A stretch of DNA of 17,532 bases from Prevotella sp. UBA6447 (GTDB lineage: Bacteria > Bacteroidota > Bacteroidia > Bacteroidales > Bacteroidaceae): positions 28,444 to 45,975 of the forward strand of contig DJOD01000009.1 in assembly GCA_002437115.1 (NCBI GenBank). The letters run 5' to 3'. The position numbers were made by a program, and so were the translations under genes. How positions within the stretch are numbered: position 1 is the first letter of the stretch; each line of letters starts with the position of its first letter. The notes beneath the pieces were generated by a model that saw only the letters and a list, made by a program, of their open reading frames with translations, was not told the DNA's origin and did no database searches. This document shows positions 7,391 to 13,730 of the stretch, in pieces.

Positions 7391-8221
7391 ATGATGATAA
7401 ACATTATAGATACACACACGCACTTGGACGCGGAAGAGTTTGATGAGGATCGCGTGGAGGTGTTTGCCAGGGCTCGTGAAGCGGGCGTTTGCAAAGTTTT
7501 CTTGCCCGCTATTGACGTGAAGACCACGCAGACGGTCTTAGCCTTGAGCGAAGCCTATCCGGGATATGCGTTTCCTATGATTGGTCTTCACCCCGAAGAG
7601 GTGAAGACCGACTGGCGTGACCAGCTGAAAGAACTGCGCAAGATGCTATTAGCCGACAGGCAAGTCTCGCAAGGAAACGATGCTCCCTCGCGACGATTTA
7701 TTGCAATAGGTGAGGTCGGCCTGGATTATTATTGGAGCCGAGAATATGAGCACGAACAGTTGTCGGCTTTTGAAGAGCAAGTGGAATGGTCGATAGAGAC
7801 GCGTCTGCCACTGATGATACATTGTCGCAAGGCGCAAAACGAGATGGTGCATTTGCTGCGAAAGTATGAGCCACAGCTGCCTGGTGGCGTGTTCCACTGC
7901 TTCACGGGCAATCAGCGCGAGGCCGAGGAACTTCTGTCGTTTGACAAGTTTGTGCTGGGCGTGGGTGGCGTTTCAACCTTCAAAAGCAGTCATCTGCGTG
8001 AAGACTTGCCTGCTGTCGTGCCTGTCAGCCGCATCGTGTTCGAGACTGACAGTCCCTATATGGCTCCCGTCCCCCACCGTGGGCAGCGTAACGAAAGTGC
8101 CTTTGTTGTGGATGTGCTTCGCACCTTGGCGCAAAGCTATGGCGTCAGCGAGGAAGACCTGGCACGTGCCACCAATGACAATGTGAAGCGTGTGTTCGGT
8201 GTGGATGCTTTCGAGGCATGA
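7391..8221 (+). CDS. tatD: TatD-family metal-dependent deoxyribonuclease
   Basis: TatD proteins are cytosolic TIM-barrel hydrolases with two metal ions and 3'-5' exonuclease activity on DNA, linked to DNA repair and fragmentation. The 276-residue length is normal (~255-275). All metal ligands of the family are present: the His pair in DTHTHLD (H9, H11), Glu108 in GEVGLDYYW, His144 in MIHCRKA, His169 in FHCFTG, and Asp220 in ETDSPYMAP. PHRGQRNES is the usual stretch after the last ligand. Two in-frame ATGs (7391, 7394) are equally plausible. It follows the prenyl synthase after 45 bp with no terminator between, so it likely ends the tonB operon. YcfH/YjjV-type paralogues share the same motifs, so the symbol means the family rather than strict orthology. 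Confidence 0.93.
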   Translation: MMINIIDTHTHLDAEEFDEDRVEVFARAREAGVCKVFLPAIDVKTTQTVLALSEAYPGYAFPMIGLHPEEVKTDWRDQLKELRKMLLADRQVSQGNDAPSRRFIAIGEVGLDYYWSREYEHEQLSAFEEQVEWSIETRLPLMIHCRKAQNEMVHLLRKYEPQLPGGVFHCFTGNQREAEELLSFDKFVLGVGGVSTFKSSHLREDLPAVVPVSRIVFETDSPYMAPVPHRGQRNESAFVVDVLRTLAQSYGVSEEDLARATNDNVKRVFGVDAFEA

Positions 8222-8284
8222 ATAATAAACCATTAAAGAAGCTTAAAATTTAACACAATTTTCACTCGTTCAAACAGAAAGGTT

Positions 8285-8292
8285 TAACTTTG
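8285..8292 (+). promoter_or_regulatory. Putative promoter -7 box for tRNA-Ser
   Basis: TAACTTTG matches TAnnTTTG and is followed by CA. It lies 36 bp before the mature tRNA 5' end, in an A/T-rich gap after tatD. A short dyad GCAAAT-GAG-ATTTGC (8298-8312) falls near the expected transcription start. No -33 element is evident. Confidence 0.6.
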
Positions 8293-8328
8293 CAATCGCA
8301 AATGAGATTTGCAAGTTCAAACACAAGA

Positions 8329-8416
8329 GGAAAGATGCTCGAGTGGCTGAAGAGGCACGCCTGGAAAGCGTGTAACCGCCTAAAGCGGTTCCGGGGTTCG
8401 AATCCCCGTCTTTCCG
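8329..8416 (+). tRNA. tRNA-Ser (anticodon GGA)
   Basis: An 88-nt class II tRNA. The acceptor stem GGAAAGA (8329-8335) pairs with TCTTTCC (8409-8415), and the discriminator is G8416, as usual for serine. The anticodon stem CACGC/GCGTG (8356-8360, 8368-8372) closes the loop CTGGAAA with anticodon GGA at 8363-8365, reading UCC and UCU. A long variable arm contains the stem CCGC/GCGG. The T arm is CGGGG-TTCGAAT-CCCCG (8392-8408). The 3' CCA is not encoded (CAC follows), so it must be added by CCA nucleotidyltransferase. Confidence 0.97.
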
Positions 8417-8456
8417 CACATGTCGTTTGAAGGATGTGACTTTAATCTACGTAAAG

Positions 8457-9314
8457 ATGAAAAAGAAAATTGCATATCTCTCCATTTTCCTTGTACTTAT
8501 TCTAACGACCTTTGTGGCAGGAACGTCCTCCGCCAATGCGCAAGCTGTGTCCGCATCACAGGCTAAGTCAGATAGCACCGCTTTGGACGAATCTTTGGCA
8601 GACAGTGCTGATAATGAGGCTTTGCTGGATAATGACATGGCCTCGGACAGCTCTTCTGTGGCTCCTGTGGAGGAAATGGGATTTCACAAAGCCTTGAAAA
8701 CAAAGTTCATTGAAGGCAATGCGGGCTTCATGTCGCTTGTTGCCTTGTCCTTGGTGCTGGGATTGGCTTTCTGCATTGAACGCATTATCTACTTGAGCTT
8801 GTCGGAAATCAATGCCAAGAAGTTTATGAAGGATCTCGACGAGAAGATCATGTCGGGCGACATTGTGGGGGCCAAGAACCAGTGTCGCGAAACGCGTGGC
8901 CCCGTGGCAAGTGTTTGTTACCAGGGGCTGGAACGCATCAGCGAGTCGATGGACAATGTGGAGCGTGGCATTGTCAGTTACGGTACCGTTCAAAGTGCTA
9001 ACCTGGAGAAAGGCTGCTCATGGATTACCCTTTTCATTGCGATGGCTCCCTCCCTCGGGTTCTTGGGAACGGTGATAGGCATGGTGATGGCCTTCGATCA
9101 GATACAGACGGAGGGAGATATCAGCCCCACGATTGTTGCAGCAGGCATGAAGGTGTCGCTTATCACCACCATCTTTGGAATTATCGTTGCTCTTATCCTG
9201 CAGATTTTCTACAATTATATCCTTTCTAAGATAGACCATCTTACCTCTCAGATGGAAGAGTCGGCTATTGCTTTGCTTGACTCCATCATGAAGTTTAAAC
9301 TGACAAGACAATGA
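8457..9314 (+). CDS. exbB: MotA/TolQ/ExbB proton-channel family protein
   Basis: ExbB pentamers form the inner-membrane stator that, with ExbD, converts proton flow into work on TonB. The 285-residue product has an N-terminal signal-like hydrophobic segment (about 5-22, then SSANAQA), a Ser/Asp-rich spacer (about 30-75), and three ExbB helices: about 88-110 (LVALSLVLGLAFCIERIIYL), about 180-205 (GFLGTVIGMVMAF) and about 225-250 (KVSLITTIFGIIVALILQ). The TM3 threonines and the GTVxGM motif are the family's channel-lining signatures. The extra N-terminal segment is common in Bacteroidota members. A TTG 30 bp upstream is in frame, but the ATG at 8457 gives a proper signal sequence. The gene starts 40 nt after tRNA-Ser. 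Its stop overlaps the next start as ATGA. TolQ-like function instead of TonB service cannot be excluded. Confidence 0.93.
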   Translation: MKKKIAYLSIFLVLILTTFVAGTSSANAQAVSASQAKSDSTALDESLADSADNEALLDNDMASDSSSVAPVEEMGFHKALKTKFIEGNAGFMSLVALSLVLGLAFCIERIIYLSLSEINAKKFMKDLDEKIMSGDIVGAKNQCRETRGPVASVCYQGLERISESMDNVERGIVSYGTVQSANLEKGCSWITLFIAMAPSLGFLGTVIGMVMAFDQIQTEGDISPTIVAAGMKVSLITTIFGIIVALILQIFYNYILSKIDHLTSQMEESAIALLDSIMKFKLTRQ

Positions 9315-9835
9315 ATAAGCTTTTTTCTCGTTGGCGGCGGCTGCCTGCGGAGAAGCTTTCGTCGCGCGTGCTCTATAGTGTCGTGGGGGTTGAGTGCCTG
9401 TTGTTTGCTCTGTTTTGGCTTATAGGCTTTGGCCGCCCTTATGAGGATGACCCCAATTATTCGGATCCCCTGTTCACAGATGCCGTAATCGTGTTCATGG
9501 AAGTCCTTACTTTTGTCACCCTATGCATTGCTATTTGGTCGGTGGCAAAGGGCTTGAAAATTAGGGGAAAGGGCGAGAAGGAAGAGAACAACGTGCCTGT
9601 CAAGAAAATCGGGTATTCTGTGGCTTTGGGTACTGCGGCATTGCTTTTGCTGACATTTGTTTTCGGTTCATCAGCCCCCTTGCCAATTAATGGTGTGCCC
9701 TATACGCATGTGTTTTGGCTAAAAGCCACCGATATGCTTATATTCTCGTCGTTGGTGCTTATGGTCGTTGCCGTTGGCGCAATGGTCTTTGGTGCCACAA
9801 AATATGTTCGGAGGAATCATGTTCACAAGGCGTAG
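9311..9835 (+). CDS. Uncharacterised four-helix membrane protein in the exbB-exbD operon
   Basis: I do not recognise a named family. The 174-residue product has a basic N-terminus (KLFSRWRRLPAEK) and four hydrophobic segments at about 20-40, 57-79, 100-119 and 138-161, with a basic linker (81-99) and basic tail (164-173). This predicts both ends and the middle linker in the cytosol and two periplasmic loops (about 41-56 and 120-137). Both loops lead into a helix starting with Thr-Asp (TDAVIVFMEVL at 56-66, TDMLIFSSLVL at 140-150), suggesting an internal duplication of a two-helix unit. It overlaps exbB by 4 bp and exbD by 17 bp, so it is translated together with the proton channel and is probably an accessory or assembly subunit. 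To my recollection, similar small membrane proteins occur in other Bacteroidota exb operons. No function is claimed. Confidence 0.85.
   Translation: MNKLFSRWRRLPAEKLSSRVLYSVVGVECLLFALFWLIGFGRPYEDDPNYSDPLFTDAVIVFMEVLTFVTLCIAIWSVAKGLKIRGKGEKEENNVPVKKIGYSVALGTAALLLLTFVFGSSAPLPINGVPYTHVFWLKATDMLIFSSLVLMVVAVGAMVFGATKYVRRNHVHKA
9810..9814 (+). promoter_or_regulatory. Shine-Dalgarno-like site before the first exbD
   Basis: GGAGG lies 4 nt before the ATG at 9819, inside the end of the preceding gene. Such sites are rare in this window and in Bacteroidota generally. It supports the start at 9819 over the in-frame starts at 9768 and 9804. Confidence 0.45.
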
Positions 9836-10397
9836 AGACCATCGGGTGCCGGGTCTGAACACCACATCCACGGCTGACATCTCATTCATGTTGCTCATTT
9901 TTTTCTTGGTGACGACCAACATGGATGTTGACAAGGGGTTGACTCGGCAATTGCCTCCAGCTGATAAGCAAGAGCAGCAATTGTCGCAAGTCATGAAGGG
10001 CACTTTGATGAACGTGGCTATTACCAAGGATAATGTGCTCCTTGTGGATGGAAAGCCCACCAAGGTCAGTCAGGTGTGTGCCTTGGCGGAGCATTTCGTG
10101 CGCCGTGTCGGCAAGAAGCACCTCATCAAGATAGTGGCTGCGCCAGAGGCCAACTATGACATTTATTTCCAATTGCAAGACCAGCTTGTCATGGCTTACA
10201 ACCGATTGCGCAATGAGGTTGCTGTTAAGACCTATGGAAAAGCTTATGCCAAGTTGAATGAGGCGCAGCGTGACCATGTGAAATCACTTTGTCCCCAACG
10301 CATTGCGGAAGAAACTTCGGAGCCCAGTGGGGGTGGGGCGCTTGGCTTGTCGGCGACAGCTGATGAGGCAGGGGAAGGAAAGGAGGCGCGTCCATGA
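9819..10397 (+). CDS. exbD: ExbD/TolR-family biopolymer transport protein (first copy)
   Basis: ExbD is the single-helix partner that sits inside the ExbB pentamer and carries the proton-binding aspartate. The 192-residue product has a basic cytosolic start (MFTRRRDHRVPGLN), then a helix with Asp20 in the ADISFMLLIFFLVTT segment, matching the essential TM aspartate (Asp25 of E. coli ExbD). A periplasmic domain follows (about 40-150) with the usual VDGKPTKV and late NRLRNEVAVKTYGKAYAKL stretch. The C-terminal tail (about 165-192) is Gly/Ala/Glu-rich and probably disordered. It overlaps the previous gene by 17 bp and the next by 4 bp (ATGA). At 192 residues it is longer than E. coli ExbD (141), a size common in Bacteroidota. 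Confidence 0.92.
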   Translation: MFTRRRDHRVPGLNTTSTADISFMLLIFFLVTTNMDVDKGLTRQLPPADKQEQQLSQVMKGTLMNVAITKDNVLLVDGKPTKVSQVCALAEHFVRRVGKKHLIKIVAAPEANYDIYFQLQDQLVMAYNRLRNEVAVKTYGKAYAKLNEAQRDHVKSLCPQRIAEETSEPSGGGALGLSATADEAGEGKEARP

Positions 10398-10864
10398 GCT
10401 TCCGCAGATTCCACAAGTATGAGGTGCCTGGCCTGAACGCGGCATCGCTTCCCGACTTAATCTTTACCGTGTTGTTTTTCTTCATGATAGTCACGCATAT
10501 GCAAAAGGTGGCCGTGAAGGTAAAATACAAAGTGCCTCAGGGTACGGAATTAACCCGCCTGACCAAAAAATCAGCTGTCACTTACATTTATATCGGACAC
10601 CCGTCCGACGACATGGGCAAGGTTGTTGGGAAGCGAATGTGCATTCAGTTAAATGACAAGTATGCTTCAGCTGATGATGTGGCCGACTATGTAAGCGCAG
10701 AAAAGTCACGTATGTCGCCTGAGGACCAGCAACAGATGACGGTTTCCCTCAAGGCCGACAAGCAAACACCTATCGGGCTTATCAGTCGTGTCAAGCAGTC
10801 GTTGCGTCGCGCCAAGGCTCTCCGTATTAGCTATTCGGCAGTTGACCGCAAGGTCGCGCCATAA
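10394..10864 (+). CDS. exbD: ExbD/TolR-family biopolymer transport protein (second, divergent copy)
   Basis: A second ExbD-type protein of 156 residues. The start MSFRRFHKYEVPGLNAAS parallels the first copy (both have VPGLN). The helix carries Asp21 in LPDLIFTVLFFFMIVTHM, so the proton-binding residue is kept. The periplasmic part (about 40-150) is short and quite different from the first copy, with a predicted final strand around LRISYSAVD. Its ATG overlaps the stop of the first exbD (ATGA), implying fixed co-translation. ExbB pentamers hold two ExbD helices, so the two products may form a heterodimer; this is inference. Last gene of the operon, with no convincing terminator after it. Confidence 0.9.
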   Translation: MSFRRFHKYEVPGLNAASLPDLIFTVLFFFMIVTHMQKVAVKVKYKVPQGTELTRLTKKSAVTYIYIGHPSDDMGKVVGKRMCIQLNDKYASADDVADYVSAEKSRMSPEDQQQMTVSLKADKQTPIGLISRVKQSLRRAKALRISYSAVDRKVAP

Positions 10865-11155
10865 TGCCAAGGGTACTTTGGTTCTGCGTGCGTTGTGCTT
10901 TGCCCATTGCTCTTCTGCTTTTGCACGGAATGATTTGATGCTTTCTTGCGTCACATAATAGCTATTATTTTCTGTGTTTCCTTAGAAATAGCAGTTGCTG
11001 TTTGGTCTTATTTTGGTTGCTTCATGGCCTTTACAGCTTGACTTGAAGTGGTAGAACGTCTTGCGTAAACATGAATTTATTCTTGAATTTGATGATTGAA
11101 GACTGTATAAAAAACCGCAAGGAATGTCAATCTGAAATAAAACTGTGTAGATGTG
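10865..11155. other. Gene-free stretch between the exb operon and lrp
   Basis: No ORF with recognisable coding character is present; the small minus-strand frame at 10706-10954 is mostly a shadow of exbD. The stretch is A/T-rich. It holds a 14-bp perfect palindrome ATAATAGCTATTAT followed by TTT (10955-10968) and a small stem around AAATAGC-AGTT-GCTGTTT (10985-11002). Either could be a weak 3' end for the exb transcript, but neither has a proper loop plus T-run. The lrp promoter follows. Confidence 0.5.
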
Positions 11156-11186
11156 TTGTTAAATAATATATTTTTTGTTAACTTTG
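11156..11186 (+). promoter_or_regulatory. Putative lrp promoter (-33 and -7)
   Basis: TTG at 11156-11158 and TAACTTTG at 11179-11186 (followed by CA) are 20 bp apart, close to the Bacteroidota -33/-7 arrangement. The predicted start near 11193 leaves a very short leader of about 15 nt before the ATG at 11208. Confidence 0.65.
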
Positions 11187-11207
11187 CAGTATAATTAATA
11201 TATCATT

Positions 11208-11708
11208 ATGGCAAATCATCGTTTGGATGCTTTAGACAGAAAGATACTGAAATTGATTTCTGCCGATGCGCGTATCCCTTTTCTTGAGGTGGCACGCGTT
11301 TGTAATGTCAGTGGTGCTGCTATCCATCAGCGTATCCAGAAGCTCACCGCACTAGGTATTCTGAAAGGCTCACAGTTTATTATCGACCCGGAGAAAGTAG
11401 GCTATGAGACCTGTGCGTATGTAGGCCTTTACTTGAAAGACCCTGGACAGTTTGACTCTGTTGTGGAGAAGCTGAAGGCTATTCCCGAGGTTACGGAGTG
11501 CCATTACACCACGGGTGGTTACGATATGTTCATTAAGATGTATGCGCGAAACAATCACCATTTGCTCAATATCATCCACGACAAGTTACAGCCTCTTGGC
11601 TTGTCGCGTAGCGAGACCATCGTTAGTTTCAACGCGGTGATAGACCGTCAGTTGCCAGTTGTTGGTGACGAGTTAGAGGTTGAGGATACGGATGATGAGG
11701 AAGAGTGA
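11208..11708 (+). CDS. Lrp/AsnC-family transcriptional regulator
   Basis: A 166-residue DNA-binding regulator of the feast/famine (leucine-responsive) family, which senses amino acids and forms octameric rings around DNA. The family start LDALDRKILKLISADARI is followed by a helix-turn-helix (about 25-46: FLEVARVCNVSGAAIHQRI). After a linker comes the ligand-binding RAM domain (about 70-150: CAYVGLYLK, EVTECHYTTGGYDMFIKMYA). The C-terminus ends in an acidic tail (about 155-166) whose role is unknown. It stands alone, with its own promoter and a terminator placed inside the convergent folA. The family is often autoregulated; I see no defined operator. Which amino acid it senses cannot be told from sequence. 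Confidence 0.94.
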   Translation: MANHRLDALDRKILKLISADARIPFLEVARVCNVSGAAIHQRIQKLTALGILKGSQFIIDPEKVGYETCAYVGLYLKDPGQFDSVVEKLKAIPEVTECHYTTGGYDMFIKMYARNNHHLLNIIHDKLQPLGLSRSETIVSFNAVIDRQLPVVGDELEVEDTDDEEE

Positions 11709-11717
11709 AGAAACGAA

Positions 11718-12236
11718 TTAATCTTGCCGGCGTGATTGGTAAGTGATGAAGGAGAAGCCATGGTGCTTCTCCTTTTTTGTTTCTTCCCATTCTGAAGGGT
11801 CTATAGGCGGGAAAAAGGCATCGGCATCTGCGGGCTTGTCTTCTACCAATGTGATGTGAAGGACAGAGGCCAGGTGCATGGTCTGACGATATAGGCTGGC
11901 TCCGCCAATGACAAAGGGCATGGAAGAGTCGGGCTCAACCTGCCGCATTTGTTTTTCGGGGGGTAGGCCGCAGTTACAGGCGCGTAGGACGAGCTCCAAC
12001 GATCCGAAGACCTCTGCGTCTGGCAGGCTGCGTATTGTGGTGCTCACCACCAGGTTGCGCCTTCCTGGTAAAGCTCCGTGGGGCAACGACTCGTAGGTGT
12101 TGCGCCCCATGATGATGGGATGCCCCATTGTAAGAGCCTTGAAATGAGCCAAGTCTTCGGGCAAGAACCATGGAAGTCGGTTATGGCATCCTATGGCTCG
12201 GTTGCGTCCTATGGCTGCAATGATGGCAAGGTTCAT
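11718..12236 (-). CDS. folA: Dihydrofolate reductase
   Basis: DHFR reduces dihydrofolate to tetrahydrofolate with NADPH, regenerating the one-carbon carrier used in thymidylate and purine synthesis. It is the target of trimethoprim. The 172-residue product has the typical start MNLAIIAAIGRNRAIG, then LPWFLPEDLAHFK, in which the Asp aligns with catalytic Asp27 of E. coli. Further motifs are HPIIMGRNTYESLP, the NADPH-binding GRRNLVVST, and FVIGGASLYRQT (cofactor-binding GG). The frame extends to 12284, but the ATG at 12236 gives the canonical N-terminus and an ATGA overlap with the upstream rsmF stop, so the two are translationally coupled. Its last codons also encode, on the other strand, the lrp terminator. 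The stop lies 9 bp from the convergent lrp stop. Confidence 0.96.
   Translation of the reverse strand: MNLAIIAAIGRNRAIGCHNRLPWFLPEDLAHFKALTMGHPIIMGRNTYESLPHGALPGRRNLVVSTTIRSLPDAEVFGSLELVLRACNCGLPPEKQMRQVEPDSSMPFVIGGASLYRQTMHLASVLHITLVEDKPADADAFFPPIDPSEWEETKKEKHHGFSFITYQSRRQD
11749..11778 (+). terminator. Rho-independent terminator of lrp, inside folA
   Basis: AAGGAGAAGC (11749-11758), loop CATGGT, GCTTCTCCTT (11765-11774), then T's to 11778: a perfect 10-bp stem with a six-T run (11773-11778). It starts 41 bp after the lrp stop and lies wholly within the antisense of the folA 3' end. Leftward there is no T-run, so it should act only on lrp. Confidence 0.85.
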
Positions 12237-13696
12237 AGCACGTTGATGGCTTGTTGGGGAAGATGTGTCGTCTTGATTTTCCATTCCTGCGGAAGAAGGT
12301 TATTGGCCCGGTTGCCGATGTTCTTGCAAAAGCCGATGGCGTATCCTCGGTAGGTGAGAAGCACCAGCCCACGTGGCGTGCCTTCAGGCAGGGTGAGAGC
12401 CTCTTTGCGGAGATACCGCATGGCCTGTTCCCAACCTATTTCCACTCGGGGGAAGGCGTTGTGGTTGAAGGATGTCGATAAAGCCAGCGATGCGGAAGGC
12501 ACAATACTCTTACCCTTGACAGTACCGAGTGTAACACCCGCATGGATGACGTGTAGGCTGGCTGACGCTTGCTCGTACAAGTCAAGCCATCGGGTGGGGA
12601 TGGCACTGATGCCAGCGACGGAATCTATGATAGTCCATGTGCCTTTTTTGAAGACGGGGCCTTCACGGAGCCAAGACTTGACCTGCTTCTCGAAGATGCT
12701 TGGCTTAATGCGTGATGTTGCCGATCGTTTCCTGGAATGTTTTGGCGCTATCTCTTGTTGGGGCTTCTGTAGCAAGGCCATGAATAATCCTTCACCGGGC
12801 GTTAGGCCGGGAATGAAGCGACAAACGGAGAGATGCTTGTTGTCGCCTTTGTATGCTTGTTTTTCTGTGAGGCCTGTCCCCAATGGTCCCGTGATATGCC
12901 ATTGCTCATCAACGGGTATGTCTATTAGCTTCGCTCCGAAATGGTTGATAATCCATTGTATGTTTTCTTCGTTCTCGTGCTCGTTGAACGTACATGTTGA
13001 GTAGACCAGGTAACCGCCAGGGCGAAGTGTCGGCCAGGCATCCTCAATGATGGATCGTTGTAGTTGGGCACAGTGTTCCACATTTTGTGGGCTCCACTCT
13101 TGGATGGCTTGCGAATCCTTTCGGAACATACCTTCGCCAGAGCAAGGCACATCGGCCAGAATAAGGTCGAAGGTGATGGATGCCTGGCGGTAGTCGCGTG
13201 GGTAATTGTTGGTGACCAATATGTCTGGATGCCCCTGTTTTTGCACGTTTTCTGAGAGAATCGAAGCCCGTAGCTTGATGGGTTCGTTTGCCACAATGAT
13301 GCTCCCCTCAGGCAACGAAGCCCGTAGCGTTGTGGTCTTTCCCCCAGGAGCAGCGCAAAGGTCAAGCGCTGTGACGGGAGCCGTTACTAATTGTTTTACC
13401 ACGTGGCTAACAAACATCGAGGACGACTCTTGCACGTAGTAAACGCCAGCGTGCAGCAATGGGTCAAATGTAAAGTCGGGGCGTTGGGGCAGCACGCGTC
13501 CCTCGGCGCACCAAGGAATGGGGGCGAGTGGCATCTCGCCTTTGTGGTGGTCTGGTGCCCATTTGAAAGGGTTAGTCCTGATGGTGGCTTGAGGCTTGTG
13601 GCGCAAGCCATCGAGGAAACGCGCGTATAGGGCTTCTCCAAATAAGGTCTTGGTATATTCTTCAAATGCTTTTGGGAGTGAGATGTCGCTTGGCAT
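12233..13696 (-). CDS. 16S rRNA m5C methyltransferase, RsmF/NOL1-Nop2-Sun type
   Basis: This enzyme uses S-adenosylmethionine to methylate cytosine C5, in bacteria mostly in 16S rRNA. The 487-residue product is close to E. coli RsmF (479). An N-terminal region (1-105) leads to the Rossmann catalytic core: SAM-binding LDLCAAPGGKTT (111-122), motif IV DVPCSGEGMFRK with Cys185, and motif VI VYSTCTFNEHENE with Cys235. The two cysteines are the releasing and nucleophilic residues of the family. The C-terminal half (about 300-487) includes the PUA-like RsmF-type end (RGYAIGFCKNIGNRANNLLP), which supports RsmF over RsmB. It begins 34 bp after the PorE-like gene and overlaps folA by 4 bp. Target C1407 is inferred from E. 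coli only, so I leave the symbol empty. Confidence 0.94.
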   Translation of the reverse strand: MPSDISLPKAFEEYTKTLFGEALYARFLDGLRHKPQATIRTNPFKWAPDHHKGEMPLAPIPWCAEGRVLPQRPDFTFDPLLHAGVYYVQESSSMFVSHVVKQLVTAPVTALDLCAAPGGKTTTLRASLPEGSIIVANEPIKLRASILSENVQKQGHPDILVTNNYPRDYRQASITFDLILADVPCSGEGMFRKDSQAIQEWSPQNVEHCAQLQRSIIEDAWPTLRPGGYLVYSTCTFNEHENEENIQWIINHFGAKLIDIPVDEQWHITGPLGTGLTEKQAYKGDNKHLSVCRFIPGLTPGEGLFMALLQKPQQEIAPKHSRKRSATSRIKPSIFEKQVKSWLREGPVFKKGTWTIIDSVAGISAIPTRWLDLYEQASASLHVIHAGVTLGTVKGKSIVPSASLALSTSFNHNAFPRVEIGWEQAMRYLRKEALTLPEGTPRGLVLLTYRGYAIGFCKNIGNRANNLLPQEWKIKTTHLPQQAINVL

Positions 13697-13730
13697 ATGT
13701 GAGAATGTGTTAAATGTCGGTTGCCATAGT

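Noticed and set aside
8417..8438. CACAT/ATGTG stem between tRNA-Ser and exbB as a terminator
   Set aside because: The stem is only 5 bp with a 12-nt loop and no T-run.
10706..10954. 82-codon minus-strand frame after exbD
   Set aside because: Most of it is antisense to exbD and no promoter or motif is seen.
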